Assembly (NCBI RefSeq): GCF_001613005.1
Contig: NZ_BDBN01000002.1
Location: 124,001-188,000 of the forward strand
DNA from: Nocardia nova NBRC 15556
Lineage (GTDB): Bacteria > Actinomycetota > Actinomycetes > Mycobacteriales > Mycobacteriaceae
Reading direction: 5' to 3'
DNA length: 64,000 bases
Shown here in pieces: positions 1 through 8,599 of this stretch. The position numbers and the translations under genes are program-made. The stretch's first letter is position 1. The number at the start of each line of letters is the position of its first letter. A model generated the notes under the pieces. That model saw only the letters and a list, made by a program, of their open reading frames with translations, was not told the DNA's origin and did no database searches.

Positions 1-488
1 GCGCCGAAATCGGCCGGTGGCCGCGGCGGCAGCGCCGGCAGCGCACCGCCGGCGGGATCGGCGGACAATACGTGGATCGCCGGCGCCTGCTCCTCGGACC
101 CGAGCGCGGCGGCGAACGCCTCGGCCGCGAAAACCTCTGTGACGATGAGCAATCGGCTGTGCAGGCGGCCGGTGATATGCGCGACCTCCTCGGCCCGCAA
201 CATCATGATCAGCGGATTCTGCACCGCCGCGAGCTGGGCGAGCGCCATCGACAGCGCCATCGCCTCCACCGTATTCGGCAGCTGCCAGGACACCACGTCG
301 CCGGCCCGAACACCGGCCCGGCGCAGAGTCTCGGCATAGGAGGAGACGAGGTCGCCGAACTGCCCCGCGGTGAAGCGGCGCCGGTCCTCGTCGACGAGCA
401 GGGGCGCCTGGGGTGTGGCGGCGGCGCGCCGGCGCACGAGCTCGCCGATCGCCTCGGCCGCGAGTGGCGGGGATGCTGTTGTTTCCAT
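1..488 (-). CDS. acyl-CoA synthetase (AMP-binding), N-terminal part, cut by window edge
   Basis: The frame is open from an ATG at 488 to the window edge, giving about 162 residues. The translation begins METTASPPLAAEAIGELVRR and runs through the N-terminal subdomain typical of acyl-CoA ligases, including AGVRAGDVVSWQLPN, the usual region before the P-loop. The ATP-binding motif and the C-terminal lid lie outside the window, so substrate and completeness cannot be judged. It starts 3 bp after the stop of the upstream ligase gene and is therefore the distal gene of the Rieske dioxygenase operon. Expected role: ATP-dependent formation of an acyl- or aryl-CoA thioester in the cytoplasm. Confidence 0.85.
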   Translation of the reverse strand, partial: METTASPPLAAEAIGELVRRRAAATPQAPLLVDEDRRRFTAGQFGDLVSSYAETLRRAGVRAGDVVSWQLPNTVEAMALSMALAQLAAVQNPLIMMLRAEEVAHITGRLHSRLLIVTEVFAAEAFAAALGSEEQAPAIHVLSADPAGGALPALPPRPPADFG

Positions 489-491
489 GAC

Positions 492-2039
492 CTACTCCGC
501 CACGACTCGAAGATCTTCGGCGATCCGGCGTTTGAGAATCTTGCCCGCCGGGCCGAGGGGGAATTCCGACCGGTAGACGAAGCGGCGGGGCTGTTTGTAT
601 CCGGCCAATTCGGACCGGCACAACGCCTTCAGTTCGGCGGTCAGTCCGTCCGGATCGAATCCGTCGCGGGCGATGACCGCCGCGACCGGTGTCTCCCCCC
701 ATTCCGGATCGGGTACACCCACCACGGCGACCAGTTCGACACCGGGATGTTCGCCGATCACCCGCTCGATCTCAGCGGGGTAGACGTTGAAGCCGCCGGA
801 GATGATCATATCGGTCTTGCGTCCCGTGATGTGCAGGTAGCGTTCGGAATCCAGATATCCGAGATCGCCCGACCACAGACCGGTGGGCCGGAAAGTCTCG
901 GCGGTCTGCTCCGGCCGGTTCCAATACCCGATGGCGTTGGCGTCGCTGCGGATCACGATCTCACCGATCTCCCCGGCGGGCAGCTCGTTGCCGTCGGCAT
1001 CGACGATGCGGATCGAGCACATCGGCGTCTCCTGACCGCAGGAGGTCAGGATCGAGGTCTTGCCCGCCACCATGTCGCGGTGGTCCTGCGGAGTGAAAAT
1101 CGTTGCCTGCCCGCCACATTCGGTGAGGCCGTAGCGCTGCTGCAGATCGCAGCCGAGCAGATCCATGGCCTTGCGCGCCAGCCCGGGCGGCACCGGTGCC
1201 GATCCGTAGCTGATCCGCCGCAGGCTCGACATGTCACGGGCCGGGCCTTCCTCGAGGATGCGCAGGGTGCGCTGCAGCATGGTCGGGATGAAGGTCGTGA
1301 ACGTGACCCGGCTGCGTTCGATTTCGTCGATGACGGCCTGCGGGTCGAACTTGCGGTGGATCACCATCGTCTGGCCCAGATAGGTCCACGACAGGGTGCG
1401 CACACTGCCCCCGGCGGTGAAGAACGGCGTGGTCGCCAGAAAGACGTCCGACCGGTTGCTCTCGGTGACCAGCGTGGTGTCGATCGCCTGGGCCAGCAGG
1501 TTGCGGTGAGTGTTCACCACGCCCTTGGCGCGCCCCGTCGTACCGCTGGTGTAAAGGATGTTGACGATGGCGTCGGGGTGCAGGTCCGCGGGCGCGGGAT
1601 CGGTGGGCGCGGCCTGCGCCAGCGTGGTCTCGTAGTCCGGGTGCCCGCTCGCACCCGCCGACCCGATCTCGAGCACGGTATCGAGATCGTCGAGTTCGGC
1701 GCCGAAGCGCTCCACCTGGTCGGTGTGGATCACCGCCGCCCGCGCCGAGCAGTCGTCGCGCAAGTAGGCGAGTTCGTCGGGCGCTAGCCGGACATTGACC
1801 GGAACCACGACGAGTCCGGCCTTGGCGATCGCGAAGACGATCTCCGGCCATTCGGCGCAGTTGCGGGCAATGACCAGGACTCGGTCACCGGTGACCAGTC
1901 CCTGCGCGCGCAGATGGTTCGCCAGTCGCCGCGCGCGGTCGTCGACCTGCGACCACGTACGCATGCAATCGGATTCGATGACCGCGGCCTTGTCCGGATA
2001 CCGGCGGGCGTTGTTGGTAGGGATATCGCCTACGAGCAC
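492..2039 (-). CDS. acyl/aryl-CoA synthetase (FadD-like, class I adenylate-forming)
   Basis: A 515-residue adenylate-forming ligase of full family length. The P-loop YTSGTTGRAKG lies near residue 165, followed by the A5 motif YGLTECGG, the SGDLGYLD aspartate motif, the hinge GRKTDMIISGG and the C-terminal catalytic lysine in PLGPAGKILKR. It should activate a carboxylic acid with ATP and CoA. I chose the GTG at 2039 because GAGGAAAA lies just in front of it; an in-frame TTG at 2051 has no visible ribosome site. It follows the dioxygenase beta subunit in the same operon, so an aromatic acid or a side-chain acid of the ring compound is the likely substrate. Substrate assignment is inference. Confidence 0.93.
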   Translation of the reverse strand: MLVGDIPTNNARRYPDKAAVIESDCMRTWSQVDDRARRLANHLRAQGLVTGDRVLVIARNCAEWPEIVFAIAKAGLVVVPVNVRLAPDELAYLRDDCSARAAVIHTDQVERFGAELDDLDTVLEIGSAGASGHPDYETTLAQAAPTDPAPADLHPDAIVNILYTSGTTGRAKGVVNTHRNLLAQAIDTTLVTESNRSDVFLATTPFFTAGGSVRTLSWTYLGQTMVIHRKFDPQAVIDEIERSRVTFTTFIPTMLQRTLRILEEGPARDMSSLRRISYGSAPVPPGLARKAMDLLGCDLQQRYGLTECGGQATIFTPQDHRDMVAGKTSILTSCGQETPMCSIRIVDADGNELPAGEIGEIVIRSDANAIGYWNRPEQTAETFRPTGLWSGDLGYLDSERYLHITGRKTDMIISGGFNVYPAEIERVIGEHPGVELVAVVGVPDPEWGETPVAAVIARDGFDPDGLTAELKALCRSELAGYKQPRRFVYRSEFPLGPAGKILKRRIAEDLRVVAE

Positions 2040-2084
2040 TTTTCCTCGCAAATGTGTTGTGGCTCAGCCGGTTACGTCGGAGCA

Positions 2085-2603
2085 CTAGATAAGAAAGGCC
2101 AAGGTTTCGACCGGGCCCGCGGCGTTGACCAGGTGGACCGTCTTGGCGACCAGTCGCAGGCCCTCCTCGGTCCGTCGGATGCGATGCACGACGCGACCGG
2201 CCCAGATTCGCTGGGTGTAGCGGTATTCGAACAGCGCGAAATTCGACGCGACCGTCACCACGCCATCCGATTCGTCGGTGACCTCCATATTGGCGAGCAT
2301 GCGGCGCATCACCGAGGGCGGTGTCTGCGAATGCCGATGGCCGGTGTTCAACTGCGCCACACGACTTTTGATGCGGCGACGGTTGTCGTGGATATAGGCC
2401 AGATTGACCGCCGGATCGTCCTCCGGACGCATCGGGACCCAGTAGAGCGCGTCGTCGGCCCACAGCGCTTCCCACTCGGAATAACGGGCCTCATCAGCCA
2501 GGCGCGCCTCCAGATAGAGGAACGCCTCGATGTCCGGATCGGGCACGCGCAACGGTTGCGGGGCCGCGATCGAGGTGTCGGCGGAAGCCTGCGCGGTGGT
2601 CAT
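2085..2603 (-). CDS. aromatic-ring-hydroxylating dioxygenase, small (beta) subunit
   Basis: A 172-residue protein with the NTF2-like fold signature of Rieske dioxygenase beta subunits. Recognisable blocks are AFLYLEARLADEARYSEWEALW near the N-terminus, DDALYWVPMRPEDDP, IHDNRRRIKSRVAQL and the C-terminal RVVHRIRR segment. The beta subunit is structural and forms an alpha3beta3 hexamer with the catalytic subunit encoded 3 bp upstream. No ferredoxin or reductase component lies in this operon, so electrons must come from components encoded elsewhere. The family call is firm; the ring substrate is not identifiable from sequence. Confidence 0.93.
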   Translation of the reverse strand: MTTAQASADTSIAAPQPLRVPDPDIEAFLYLEARLADEARYSEWEALWADDALYWVPMRPEDDPAVNLAYIHDNRRRIKSRVAQLNTGHRHSQTPPSVMRRMLANMEVTDESDGVVTVASNFALFEYRYTQRIWAGRVVHRIRRTEEGLRLVAKTVHLVNAAGPVETLAFLI

Positions 2604-2606
2604 GTC

Positions 2607-3896
2607 CTAGATCTCCTGTCCGACGACGGCCGCCCACTGCCGGTAGAAACCGCGCTGCGGGGTCTCGGCGCTCTTGTCGCTGTTGACGATTCCGGTTTCG
2701 TCCTCGGTATCGGTTTCGATGCCGCGGGCCAGCACCAGCCAGTCCGGCTTGCGGGCGGCGAGCCCGGCCTGGTTGCGCATGCCGATTTCGCCGTCGTCGG
2801 CGATCAGGAATCCGGACGGCCCCATCGCGCCCTCCGCGCGCCGGAGCATGCGCTGATTCATCTCCTGCTGGCCCGGGAACAGCGCGGCGGTCGTGTAGGC
2901 GACCGTCTCGTCGGGCGCGATCGGCTCGACGTACATGATGTTCATCTCGGCGAGGAACAGATTCGGCCAGATCAGCGTGTGCGGCGGCCCGACCACCAGC
3001 GAGTCGTGGGTCTTCTCGGCGCCGTAGGCCGATTCCAGGTCGGCGATGTATTTCGGCAGCTTGGCGCGCGGAATCCGGCCGTACCAGACGAATTCCTCGT
3101 CGAGCTTGCGGTATTCGGCCGAATAGTCGATCTCGGAATGGCCGTTGCCCATATCGCGGACCACGACGTCGACCTTGGTGGGAATGTGGGACACCTTGGC
3201 CGGGCGGATCGCGTCGTAGACCGAGGCGTGGGTGAACAGGGCGTGATAGCCGTCGACGTTGTTCTCCACCACCATCTTCCAGTTGGCCCGGTGATGGTGC
3301 TTCATCCAGTTGGCACGCAGGTCGATCGTGCCGGTCGGCGACAACGCCAGCAGGCGGTCGATCGCGGTGGTCGCCCGGCCGAGATGTTCGGTCAGCGAAA
3401 TACCCTCGGCGGCAAGGGAAGCGAAGATGAATCCGCGGTAGCTTTCGACCCGCGGCACCGCCGCGAGCCCCAGTTCGGAACGGACCTGCCGGAAGGTCTC
3501 ACCGTAGCCCTCCCGCATCGGAACCGCACTCAGCGCCCCGGTGTTGCTGAAGGTCCAGCCGTGATAGGGGCAACGGAACGAGGAGGCACTGCCCTTTTCG
3601 GCATTGCACAGTTTGTTGGCCCGATGCGTGCACCGATTCAGCAGCACCCGGATCTCGCCGTCGCGGCCGTGCACCACGACCACCGGATCGGTGCCGATCC
3701 GGCGAGTCAGATAGTCGCCCGGCTCGCTGACCTCGCTCTCGTGCGCCACGTACACCCAGCCGCGGCGGAAGATCGTGTCCAGCTCCCGCTGGAATATCTC
3801 GGGTGAGGTGTACACCGACCCGTGCACTCGATCGTGTCGTACGACCGTCGAGACGTCGAAGTCCGCCGTCACCGCGGCCGGTTCGAGTGTGGTCAT
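2607..3896 (-). CDS. aromatic-ring-hydroxylating dioxygenase, Rieske large (alpha) subunit
   Basis: A 429-residue catalytic subunit. The Rieske [2Fe-2S] ligands are C89, H91, C109 and H112 (C-x-H-x17-C-x2-H). The mononuclear iron site follows the naphthalene-dioxygenase pattern D214-x2-H217-x4-H222 within NNVDGYHALFTH. The enzyme should add O2 to an aromatic ring to give a cis-dihydrodiol, or a catechol after dehydrogenation. The ATG at 3896 overlaps the stop of the DUF35 gene by 4 bp (ATGA). An upstream in-frame extension to 4184 is only antisense-like shadow sequence. No dihydrodiol dehydrogenase sits beside it; several SDRs in the window could serve. Benzoate/toluate- or biphenyl-type substrates are plausible but unproven. 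Confidence 0.94.
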   Translation of the reverse strand: MTTLEPAAVTADFDVSTVVRHDRVHGSVYTSPEIFQRELDTIFRRGWVYVAHESEVSEPGDYLTRRIGTDPVVVVHGRDGEIRVLLNRCTHRANKLCNAEKGSASSFRCPYHGWTFSNTGALSAVPMREGYGETFRQVRSELGLAAVPRVESYRGFIFASLAAEGISLTEHLGRATTAIDRLLALSPTGTIDLRANWMKHHHRANWKMVVENNVDGYHALFTHASVYDAIRPAKVSHIPTKVDVVVRDMGNGHSEIDYSAEYRKLDEEFVWYGRIPRAKLPKYIADLESAYGAEKTHDSLVVGPPHTLIWPNLFLAEMNIMYVEPIAPDETVAYTTAALFPGQQEMNQRMLRRAEGAMGPSGFLIADDGEIGMRNQAGLAARKPDWLVLARGIETDTEDETGIVNSDKSAETPQRGFYRQWAAVVGQEI

Positions 3897-4375
3897 GAGG
3901 GTTCCTCCGAAATGGGGTGAGCGGTGGATTCGTGGGCCGGCGCCGGCAGTGGGACGGCGGCCGGAATGGCGACGCCGCCGAGCCGGCGGAATCCGATGGC
4001 GACCGGGTCGCCGATGCCGAAGGCGACGTCGGTGTGGTCGCGGGTGGTCATGATCAACCGGTGCCCGCTGGCCAGTTCGACGTCGAGGATGGGGTAGGGC
4101 GCGTCGGTGCGGACCAGTCCCGGCTCCAGCCGGTGCATCACCGTGACCGAGTGCACGGTTCCGCTCGATTCGACTGTGCGCCACGATGTTCGGGCCGATC
4201 CGCAGTCATCGCAGATGTGCTGATCGAGGTCTTTCGGGATGCCGCAGTCGGCACAGAAGGGCAATGCGAGCTGATCGTAGGAGGCCGCGGTGTAGAACGG
4301 CTCGAGCAGGGCGTCCCCCGCGTCCGGCGCCAGGCTGGGATCGAGCAGCCAGTCGAGTCCGAGTGCCGTGGTCAT
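3893..4375 (-). CDS. DUF35 / OB-fold Zn-ribbon partner of the thiolase-like protein
   Basis: A 160-residue protein. A rubredoxin-like zinc ribbon has C41-x2-C44 and C55-x2-C58, followed by an OB-fold domain containing the block YPILDVELASGHRL. Such proteins bind thiolase-superfamily enzymes; the best-studied case is the ChsH2 DUF35 domain, which is needed by the steroid side-chain aldolase Ltp2. It overlaps the thiolase-like gene by 4 bp upstream and the dioxygenase alpha gene by 4 bp downstream, so the pair is translationally coupled. A structural or CoA-substrate-orienting role in a complex with the 4372-5529 product is the likely function. Confidence 0.88.
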   Translation of the reverse strand: MTTALGLDWLLDPSLAPDAGDALLEPFYTAASYDQLALPFCADCGIPKDLDQHICDDCGSARTSWRTVESSGTVHSVTVMHRLEPGLVRTDAPYPILDVELASGHRLIMTTRDHTDVAFGIGDPVAIGFRRLGGVAIPAAVPLPAPAHESTAHPISEEPS

Positions 4376-5529
4376 GCCGCACGCTCCAAGATCAATGCCG
4401 CGTGATGGTCGACCCGGCCGCCGATTCCGCCCACGAGGGCAGTCACGGCATCGGGCACCTGCCGATCGCCGCCCGCGCCGCGCAACTGCACGATCGCCTC
4501 GGCCAGCGGGGTCATCCCCTGCAGATAGAAACCGGACAACTGGCCGCCGCCGGTATTGGTCGGCAGCGCTCCGCCGGGACCGATACCTCCGGCTCGGACG
4601 AACTCGGACACGGGCTGTGCGCCGGTGAGCCGATATTCGTCGAGCAGGATCAGGGTGACAACGGAGAACGGGTCGTAGAGCTCGGCGATATCGAGGTCGC
4701 CGCGCGACATCCCCGATTGCTCGAGCGCGTCGTCGACGGCGCGCCGACCGCCGCCGAACCAGGACTCACGTCCCGCGCGGCGGCGACGGATCGGATGGTG
4801 GCGTCCGATGCCGCGCACGATGAGCCGCCCGTCCGCGCCGACCGCCGGATCCGCGCTGACGATCACCGCGACCGCGCCGTTCACCGGCCGGGCACAGTCC
4901 AGCCGCCGCAGCGGGTCCGACACCATCGGACTGTCGTAGTAGCCCTGCTCGTCGAGAGGGGTTCGCACGACCGCGGCCGGATTGCCGAGCGCCCAGCCGC
5001 GCGCGGTCGTCACCACCCGGCACAGATCGGCCTCCGAGGAGTGGGTGGTGTGCAGCCAGCGCCGGGCCAGCAGGGCGTAGGTCGGCACCGATCCCAGGAC
5101 ACCGGAGGCGCGTTCCAGACCGCGGGGCCCGGCATTCCCACCGCTGTGCGCATAGGCCGATCCGGCGCCCTTGCCCGCGACCAGCGGTGCGTCGGCGAAG
5201 ACGCAGAGCACGGTGGTGGCCGCACCCGTCTCGATCGCCAGTTGCGCGCGCTGCACCATGGCGATGGTCGTGGCACCCTTGATCTCGACGTGCTCGAGCA
5301 GGCGCAGATCGCCGAATCCGGCTTGGGCGGCGAAGCCCACGCCCAAGCGGTCTGGGCGCACACCCTGCGAGGAACCGACCAGGACGCCGTCGACATCGCG
5401 GTGTTCGATGCCGGCATCGGCGATCGCCGCGCCGGTGGCCTCGACGGCCAGCTGCAGCGGGGTCCCGCCGGGCCGCACCGACATCTCGGTCATGCCCAGA
5501 CCGGAGATGGCGACGCTCGGCGCGCTCAC
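4372..5529 (-). CDS. thiolase-superfamily protein without catalytic Cys (Ltp2-type aldolase candidate)
   Basis: A 385-residue thiolase-fold protein (SCP-x/lipid-transfer group). At the nucleophile position where thiolases carry Cys, the sequence is VEIKGATTIAM, with no Cys. The usual HD motif reads AELYDPFS, with Tyr in place of His, and the C-terminal GHP motif is replaced by GGGQLSGFYLQG. These are the changes expected of Ltp2-type retro-aldolases that cleave beta-hydroxyacyl-CoA side chains rather than of Claisen thiolases. It is encoded directly before a DUF35 partner, which fits. The start is a GTG overlapping the upstream stop (GTGA). Aldolase activity is inferred; a degenerate thiolase is the alternative. 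Confidence 0.85.
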   Translation of the reverse strand: MSAPSVAISGLGMTEMSVRPGGTPLQLAVEATGAAIADAGIEHRDVDGVLVGSSQGVRPDRLGVGFAAQAGFGDLRLLEHVEIKGATTIAMVQRAQLAIETGAATTVLCVFADAPLVAGKGAGSAYAHSGGNAGPRGLERASGVLGSVPTYALLARRWLHTTHSSEADLCRVVTTARGWALGNPAAVVRTPLDEQGYYDSPMVSDPLRRLDCARPVNGAVAVIVSADPAVGADGRLIVRGIGRHHPIRRRRAGRESWFGGGRRAVDDALEQSGMSRGDLDIAELYDPFSVVTLILLDEYRLTGAQPVSEFVRAGGIGPGGALPTNTGGGQLSGFYLQGMTPLAEAIVQLRGAGGDRQVPDAVTALVGGIGGRVDHHAALILERAA

Positions 5530-5801
5530 CGCGAATCCCCCACCGGCGCGCGGTGCGGCGAGCGCTCGTCGCGATAGGTGCCCACCCGCAGCCAGTTGTC
5601 ACGGTCTTCGCTGGTGGCCAGGCAGAAGCAGGCCAGTTCCAACGGCGACAGGAAGATCCGCGCCCCGCTGTCCAGATCCTCCACGAGCAGGCGCGGTCCG
5701 TTGCCGCTGCTATCCAGGGAGATCCGGGCGGCAGCGAACTCGTTGGCCAGTACCGCCAACTCCCGCCGCCGGATGGTGCGGCCTTCCTCTGCTGCAGACA
5801 T
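5526..5801 (-). CDS. small conserved-looking protein of unknown function, first gene of the dioxygenase operon
   Basis: A 91-residue protein that I do not recognise. It is acidic in the middle (LLVEDLDSGARIFLSPLELACF) with a short beta-rich look, has no membrane segment or signal peptide, and contains a single Cys. The ATG at 5801 has GAGGAAC just upstream. It overlaps the thiolase-like gene by 4 bp, which argues strongly that it is translated. Its position as promoter-proximal gene suggests an accessory or regulatory subunit for the pathway, but nothing in the sequence shows this. Confidence 0.7.
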   Translation of the reverse strand: MSAAEEGRTIRRRELAVLANEFAAARISLDSSGNGPRLLVEDLDSGARIFLSPLELACFCLATSEDRDNWLRVGTYRDERSPHRAPVGDSR

Positions 5802-6044
5802 GTTCCTCGATAACCCGATCGTTGCTGGTCCGGTACCGGACGGCGCCGGTCTCCGCCGCCCATTCGCCCGGCGGCCACTTCAAGTATTAGCGTATACGAC
5901 TGTCAGAAACAAGAGACGCCAGATCGCCTGCCGATATCGCAACCTTCCAGATGCGCGCAGCTCAGAGGCATTGACGTAGGACGATAAGAAGATGAACACT
6001 ATGGACAGATTAGGCGCTTACCGCAGCACCGACGGAGGGCTCGC
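5802..6044. promoter_or_regulatory. divergent intergenic region between dioxygenase operon and meta-cleavage operon
   Basis: This 243-bp gap separates two divergent operons and should hold both promoters. It contains an AT-richer stretch around 5884-5913 with the 8-bp palindrome CGTATACG at 5891-5898 and the half-site CTGTCAG just after it. A full copy of the 16-bp repeat found elsewhere in the window is not present. GGAGGG lies directly before the ATG at 6045. Confidence 0.5.
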
Positions 6045-6932
6045 ATGACGCAGACACCGACCATTTCCAGCACGCAGGACTACCGCAGCATCTGGGGCTA
6101 CCTGCGCGAACTCGACTTCCGCCAGGCATTCCTCGACATCGGCGGGGTGCGCACCCGGACAGCCGAGGCCGGCTCCCCCGACAAACCGCACGCGATCCTG
6201 CTGCACGGCACCGGCGGGCACTGGGAGACCTTCGCGCCGAATCTGGCCGCACTGAGCTCGCAGTACCACTGCGTGGCGATCGACATGGTCGGCAACGGCT
6301 TCTCCGACAAGCCCGACTACGACTACGAAATCGCGGTCTACGTGCGCCAGATCGTGAGCGTCATGGACCACTTCGGCATGGACAGCGCACATCTGATCGG
6401 GATGTCGCTGGGGGCCTGGGTCGCCTCCGCGACCGCCGTCGCCCATCCCGGGCGGGTCGGCAAATTGATCCTGATGTCACCGGCCGGTTTCGAAGCCTCC
6501 GAATCCAATATGGCCCGTATCCGCGCCGAGCGGACCAAGGCGGTCGAGGATCCGAGCTGGGAGTCGATCCACAAGGTCTTCGAACATCTGATTGCCGAGG
6601 ACCACAATCGAATTCCCGATCTGATCGCCTTGCGCCGCGCCATCTACCAGCGCACCGACACCCGGGAGACGATCGATCGGCTGCTGATCCTGCAGGACCC
6701 CGCCGCGCGCGACCGCAATCTGATCACACCGCAGCAGTGGGCCGCGATCGCGGCGCCGGCGATGATCGTCGCCTCCGGCCGCGATCACGGGGTCTATCAG
6801 GACACCGCCCGCAGGATCGCCGAGCTGATCCCCGACTCGCAGATCTTCGAGATGCCCGATGTGCGGCACTGGCCACACTTCGAGGATCCGGAGACCTTCA
6901 ACCGGGCGGCACTGGAATTTCTCGGGAAGTGA
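6045..6932 (+). CDS. alpha/beta hydrolase, meta-cleavage product hydrolase type
   Basis: A 295-residue alpha/beta-hydrolase. The oxyanion-hole motif LLHGTGGHW lies near residue 53 and the nucleophile elbow is GMSLGAW with S121. The acid is probably D247 (SGRDHG) and the base H275 or H278 near the C-terminus (VRHWPHFEDP). Length and motifs fit C-C hydrolases that split 2-hydroxy-6-oxo-dienoates produced by extradiol ring cleavage. The next two genes encode the hydratase and aldolase that consume the resulting dienoate, which supports this role. A matching extradiol dioxygenase is found 28 kb away at 35129-35992. The RBS GGAGGG precedes the start. Confidence 0.88.
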   Translation: MTQTPTISSTQDYRSIWGYLRELDFRQAFLDIGGVRTRTAEAGSPDKPHAILLHGTGGHWETFAPNLAALSSQYHCVAIDMVGNGFSDKPDYDYEIAVYVRQIVSVMDHFGMDSAHLIGMSLGAWVASATAVAHPGRVGKLILMSPAGFEASESNMARIRAERTKAVEDPSWESIHKVFEHLIAEDHNRIPDLIALRRAIYQRTDTRETIDRLLILQDPAARDRNLITPQQWAAIAAPAMIVASGRDHGVYQDTARRIAELIPDSQIFEMPDVRHWPHFEDPETFNRAALEFLGK

Positions 6933-6940
6933 CGAACAGG

Positions 6941-7756
6941 ATGCTCGAACCTGATTCCGTCGCCGATCTCGCCCGGCAGCTGCATGAGGCCGCGCGCACC
7001 AGGGTGCCGATTCGCCAGCCCTCGCTCGTCCATCCCGATATGACGATCGAGGACGCCTATGCGGTGCAGCGCGCCCTCATCGACCTGGAGACGGCCGCGG
7101 GGCGCGGCGTCCGGGGACGCAAGATCGGGCTGACCTCCAAGGTGATGCAGCGCGCGGTGTCGATCTCCGAACCCGATTACGGCGTGCTGTTCGACGACAT
7201 GTTCTTCGATGACGGTGCGGTGGTGCCGGCGGGCCGGTTCATCCGTCCTCGTATCGAGGTCGAATTGGCGTTCGTGCTCGGCGAGCAGCTCGCCGGCCCC
7301 GGCGTCACGCTGTTCGACGTGCTGCGGGCCACCGAATTCGTCACTCCCGCACTGGAAATCCTCGATGCCCGGGTGCAGATGAGCGATCCCGATACCGGGC
7401 GAACCCGCACCATCGTCGACACCATCGCCGACAATGCCGCCGACGCGGGGCTCGTCCTGGGCGGACGGGTGATCCGCCCGCTGGATACCGACCTGCGCTG
7501 GATCGCGGCGCTGCTGCTGCGCAATGGAACCATCGAGGAGTCCGGTGTGGCGGCGGCAGTGCTCAATCATCCGGGCAACGGTGTCGCGTGGCTGGCGAAC
7601 CGGCTCGCACCCTTCGGGGAGGTGTTGCACGCGGGCGAGGTGATCCTGTCCGGTTCCTTCACCACGCCGGTCTTCGCCGAACCCGGTGACAGTTTCGTCG
7701 CCGATTTCGGCCCGCTCGGCACGGTGTCGTGCGCATTCGAAAGGCCCGCACCATGA
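6941..7756 (+). CDS. 2-oxo-4-pentenoate / 2-oxohept-4-ene-dioate hydratase
   Basis: About 271 residues of the MhpD/HpaH hydratase family (fumarylacetoacetate-hydrolase-like fold). Visible family blocks are GRKIGLTSKVMQ near residue 55, the metal-binding PRIEVELAFVL with two acidic ligands, and GVAWLANRLAPFG near the C-terminus. It adds water to a 2-hydroxydienoate to give a 4-hydroxy-2-oxo acid. Two starts are possible: GTG at 6929, which overlaps the hydrolase stop (GTGA), and ATG at 6941, which has GGGAAG at a workable distance; I list the ATG. The downstream aldolase overlaps by 4 bp, so this is a coupled meta-cleavage module. Confidence 0.9.
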   Translation: MLEPDSVADLARQLHEAARTRVPIRQPSLVHPDMTIEDAYAVQRALIDLETAAGRGVRGRKIGLTSKVMQRAVSISEPDYGVLFDDMFFDDGAVVPAGRFIRPRIEVELAFVLGEQLAGPGVTLFDVLRATEFVTPALEILDARVQMSDPDTGRTRTIVDTIADNAADAGLVLGGRVIRPLDTDLRWIAALLLRNGTIEESGVAAAVLNHPGNGVAWLANRLAPFGEVLHAGEVILSGSFTTPVFAEPGDSFVADFGPLGTVSCAFERPAP

Positions 7757-8544
7757 TTCGCAATCGCTGGCGGCAGGCCCTGACCACAGGACGGACCCAG
7801 ATCGGCATGTGGGTGGTGGGCGCCAGCCCGTATTCGGCCGAGATCTGCGCCGGGGCCGGACTGGACTGGCTGCTCATCGACCAGGAGCACGCGCCCAACG
7901 ATCTGCGCTCCACATTGAGCCAGCTGCAAGCGGTCTCGGGCTATCCGGTCGAGGTGCTGGTCCGCCCGCCGTCGGCCGATCCGGTGTTGATCAAGCAGCT
8001 GCTCGATCTCGGGGTCACCGATCTGGTGGTGCCTATGATCGAGTCGGCCGCGGCCGCGCAGGCGGTGGTCGCGGCGACCCGCTACCCGCCCGCCGGTATT
8101 CGCGGGGTCGGCAGCGCTTTCGCCCGCGCCTCCCGTTGGAATCGCATTTCTGACTATCTGACCACTGCGGACAGCTCGATTTCGGTCACCGTTCAGATCG
8201 AGTCCGCGGCGGGTCTGGCCGAACTGGACAAGATTGCCGGGGTCGAGGGCGTCGATGCGGTCTTCATCGGCCCGGCCGATCTCGCGGCCTCGCTGGGCTA
8301 TCTGGGCAAACCACAGGCGCCGCCGGTCGTTGAGGTAATCGAGGAGGCTTTGCGGACCCTTCACGGTGCGGGCGTGGCCGCCGGCGTGAACGCGTTCGAT
8401 CCAGCCACCGCCCGGCGATACATCGCCGCCGGCGCGTCGTTCGTTCTCGTCGGCGCCGACGTGACACTGCTCGCACGTGGTGCCGAGGCCTTGGCGCAGG
8501 CCTACCGGAACGACATCCAATTTCCGACCCCGCACAACATCTGA
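7753..8544 (+). CDS. HpcH/HpaI-type 4-hydroxy-2-oxo acid aldolase
   Basis: A 263-residue class II pyruvate aldolase of the HpaI family. Signature blocks are LDWLLIDQEHAPND, the substrate-loop arginine in VLVRPPSADP, the metal-ligand region TVQIESAAGL and AVFIGPADLAASLG. It should split a 4-hydroxy-2-oxo acid into pyruvate and an aldehyde, or succinate semialdehyde if the substrate is a dioate. The ATG at 7753 overlaps the hydratase stop (ATGA). It completes the hydrolase-hydratase-aldolase lower meta pathway. Unlike many meta operons, there is no class I MhpE/BphI aldolase with a coupled acylating aldehyde dehydrogenase. Confidence 0.91.
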   Translation: MIRNRWRQALTTGRTQIGMWVVGASPYSAEICAGAGLDWLLIDQEHAPNDLRSTLSQLQAVSGYPVEVLVRPPSADPVLIKQLLDLGVTDLVVPMIESAAAAQAVVAATRYPPAGIRGVGSAFARASRWNRISDYLTTADSSISVTVQIESAAGLAELDKIAGVEGVDAVFIGPADLAASLGYLGKPQAPPVVEVIEEALRTLHGAGVAAGVNAFDPATARRYIAAGASFVLVGADVTLLARGAEALAQAYRNDIQFPTPHNI

Positions 8545-8556
8545 CAGTCATGTCAC
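8541..8556. promoter_or_regulatory. operator-like inverted repeat CTGAC-N6-GTCAC
   Basis: The sequence is CTGACAGTCATGTCAC. It begins at the stop of the aldolase gene and lies 43 bp before the acyl-CoA dehydrogenase start. A -10-like TATCCT follows at 8558-8563, so a bound protein would block RNA polymerase. It matches the motif repeated at many promoters in this window. Confidence 0.65.
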
Positions 8557-8599
8557 TTATCCTGGACGTGCCGGACCGGCAACGAGGAAAGGGCTACCG

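Noticed and set aside
72..1787. 571-codon open frame on the plus strand opposite the acyl-CoA ligase
   Set aside because: It is antisense to a gene with all ligase motifs, and its translation is Arg/Gly/Asp-rich without any domain; typical of high-GC shadow frames.
1914..3806. 630-codon plus-strand frame over the dioxygenase genes
   Set aside because: The minus-strand genes carry exact Rieske and iron-site residues; this frame has no recognisable motif and is a shadow.
4186..5577. 463-codon plus-strand frame opposite the thiolase-like gene
   Set aside because: Low-complexity Arg/Ala/His-rich translation antisense to a supported gene.
5880..5920. A full copy of the shared operator in front of the meta-cleavage operon
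   Set aside because: Only a half-site (CTGTCAG) is present; the arms do not form the 5-6-5 repeat.
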